Positions 63,892 to 64,000 of a DNA stretch of 64,000 bases are shown piece by piece. The translations under genes were made by a program, and so were the position numbers. Position 1 is the first letter of the stretch. Every line of letters starts with the position of its first letter. The notes under the pieces were generated by a model that saw only the letters and a list, made by a program, of their open reading frames with translations, did no database searches and was not told the origin of the DNA. This stretch comes from Cognaticolwellia sediminilitoris. GTDB lineage: Bacteria > Pseudomonadota > Gammaproteobacteria > Enterobacterales > Alteromonadaceae. The stretch covers positions 299,817-363,816 of the forward strand of contig NBOG01000006.1 in the NCBI GenBank assembly GCA_002104535.1, in the 5' to 3' direction.

Positions 63892-64000
63892 TTAAGCTGC
63901 TTTTTGAGCATCTTTAACTAACTTGGCCACACGATCAGATACAGTTGCACCTTGACCAACCCAATGGTTGACACGGTCTAGGTCTAAACGTAATTTTTCC
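63892..64000 (-). CDS. rpsP: 30S ribosomal protein S16, C-terminal fragment
   Basis: The last 35 codons of rpsP are visible; the start lies beyond the window. The fragment reads [20 protein letters not shown] then [15 protein letters not shown], the S16 C-terminal region. It is the first gene of the rpsP-rimM-trmD-rplS operon. Confidence 0.93.
   Translation of the reverse strand, partial: EKLRLDLDRVNHWVGQGATVSDRVAKLVKDAQKAA

Overview
The window is an AT-rich chromosomal stretch from a marine gammaproteobacterium. Gene order and protein character point to the Alteromonadales, most likely a Colwellia/Thalassotalea-type organism. The reasons are a sigma54/sigma28 polar-flagellum cluster with FlgO, FlgP and FlgT, a large AceA-type isocitrate lyase, GlcB, a tkt-epd-pgk-fba cluster, DUF2058 and an orphan PEP-CTERM protein. 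The taxon is an inference; no 16S gene is present.

Region 1 (1-12822) is a flagellar and chemotaxis block. flgBCDEFGHIJ runs leftward and is followed upstream by cheR and cheV; flgA, flgM and flgN run rightward; flgP and flgO run leftward and flgT rightward. Promoter motifs are legible: a GG-N10-GC sigma54 box before flgF, divergent sigma54 boxes between flgO and flgT, a full-consensus sigma28 box before flgM, and a terminator between flgE and flgF that divides the rod/hook/ring genes into two units.

Region 2 (12936-18028) is accessory. It starts at a tRNA-Arg(CCU) gene and holds a ladder of four orphan Rhs C-terminal cassettes, all leftward. Three intact cassettes are core stub + variable tip + small putative immunity gene + terminator, and the rung nearest the tRNA is a remnant. 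No full-length rhs gene is present. A Y1/HUH transposase element bounded by 17-bp inverted repeats has destroyed the 5' end of one rung. A 49-codon exported or membrane peptide gene lies at the far edge.

Region 3 (18626-33115) is central carbon metabolism: tkt, epd, pgk, a REP/BIME-like repeat cluster, class II fba, then mscS overlapping a DUF481 outer-membrane gene. Next come isocitrate lyase, a LysR regulator, an LrgA/LrgB pair and malate synthase G, a glyoxylate locus with a candidate C2/C3-acid transporter in the middle.

Region 4 (33439-47385) is mixed: an unknown exported protein, an ECF sigma/anti-sigma/exported coiled-coil module, oxyR, a parvulin, msrPQ, a glutaredoxin-like protein, DUF2058, a molybdenum hydroxylase pair with a MobA-like nucleotidyltransferase, a penicillin-acylase-family enzyme and a MAPEG protein.

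Region 5 (47549-58680) is aromatic amino-acid synthesis with two readable control systems. pheA has a Phe-rich leader peptide and attenuator. aroF-like DAHP synthase and tyrA form an operon behind TyrR-type boxes. An RND efflux pair, an AsmA-like protein, a small beta-barrel and a thioredoxin-like lipoprotein lie between them.

Region 6 (58800-64000) holds acs, a lone PEP-CTERM protein and the rpsP-rimM-trmD-rplS operon (rpsP partial). I see no CRISPR array, no prophage and no rRNA. The material most worth a second look is the Rhs ladder, the transposase element and its possible link to the REP cluster, the LrgAB-glyoxylate locus and the ECF module.
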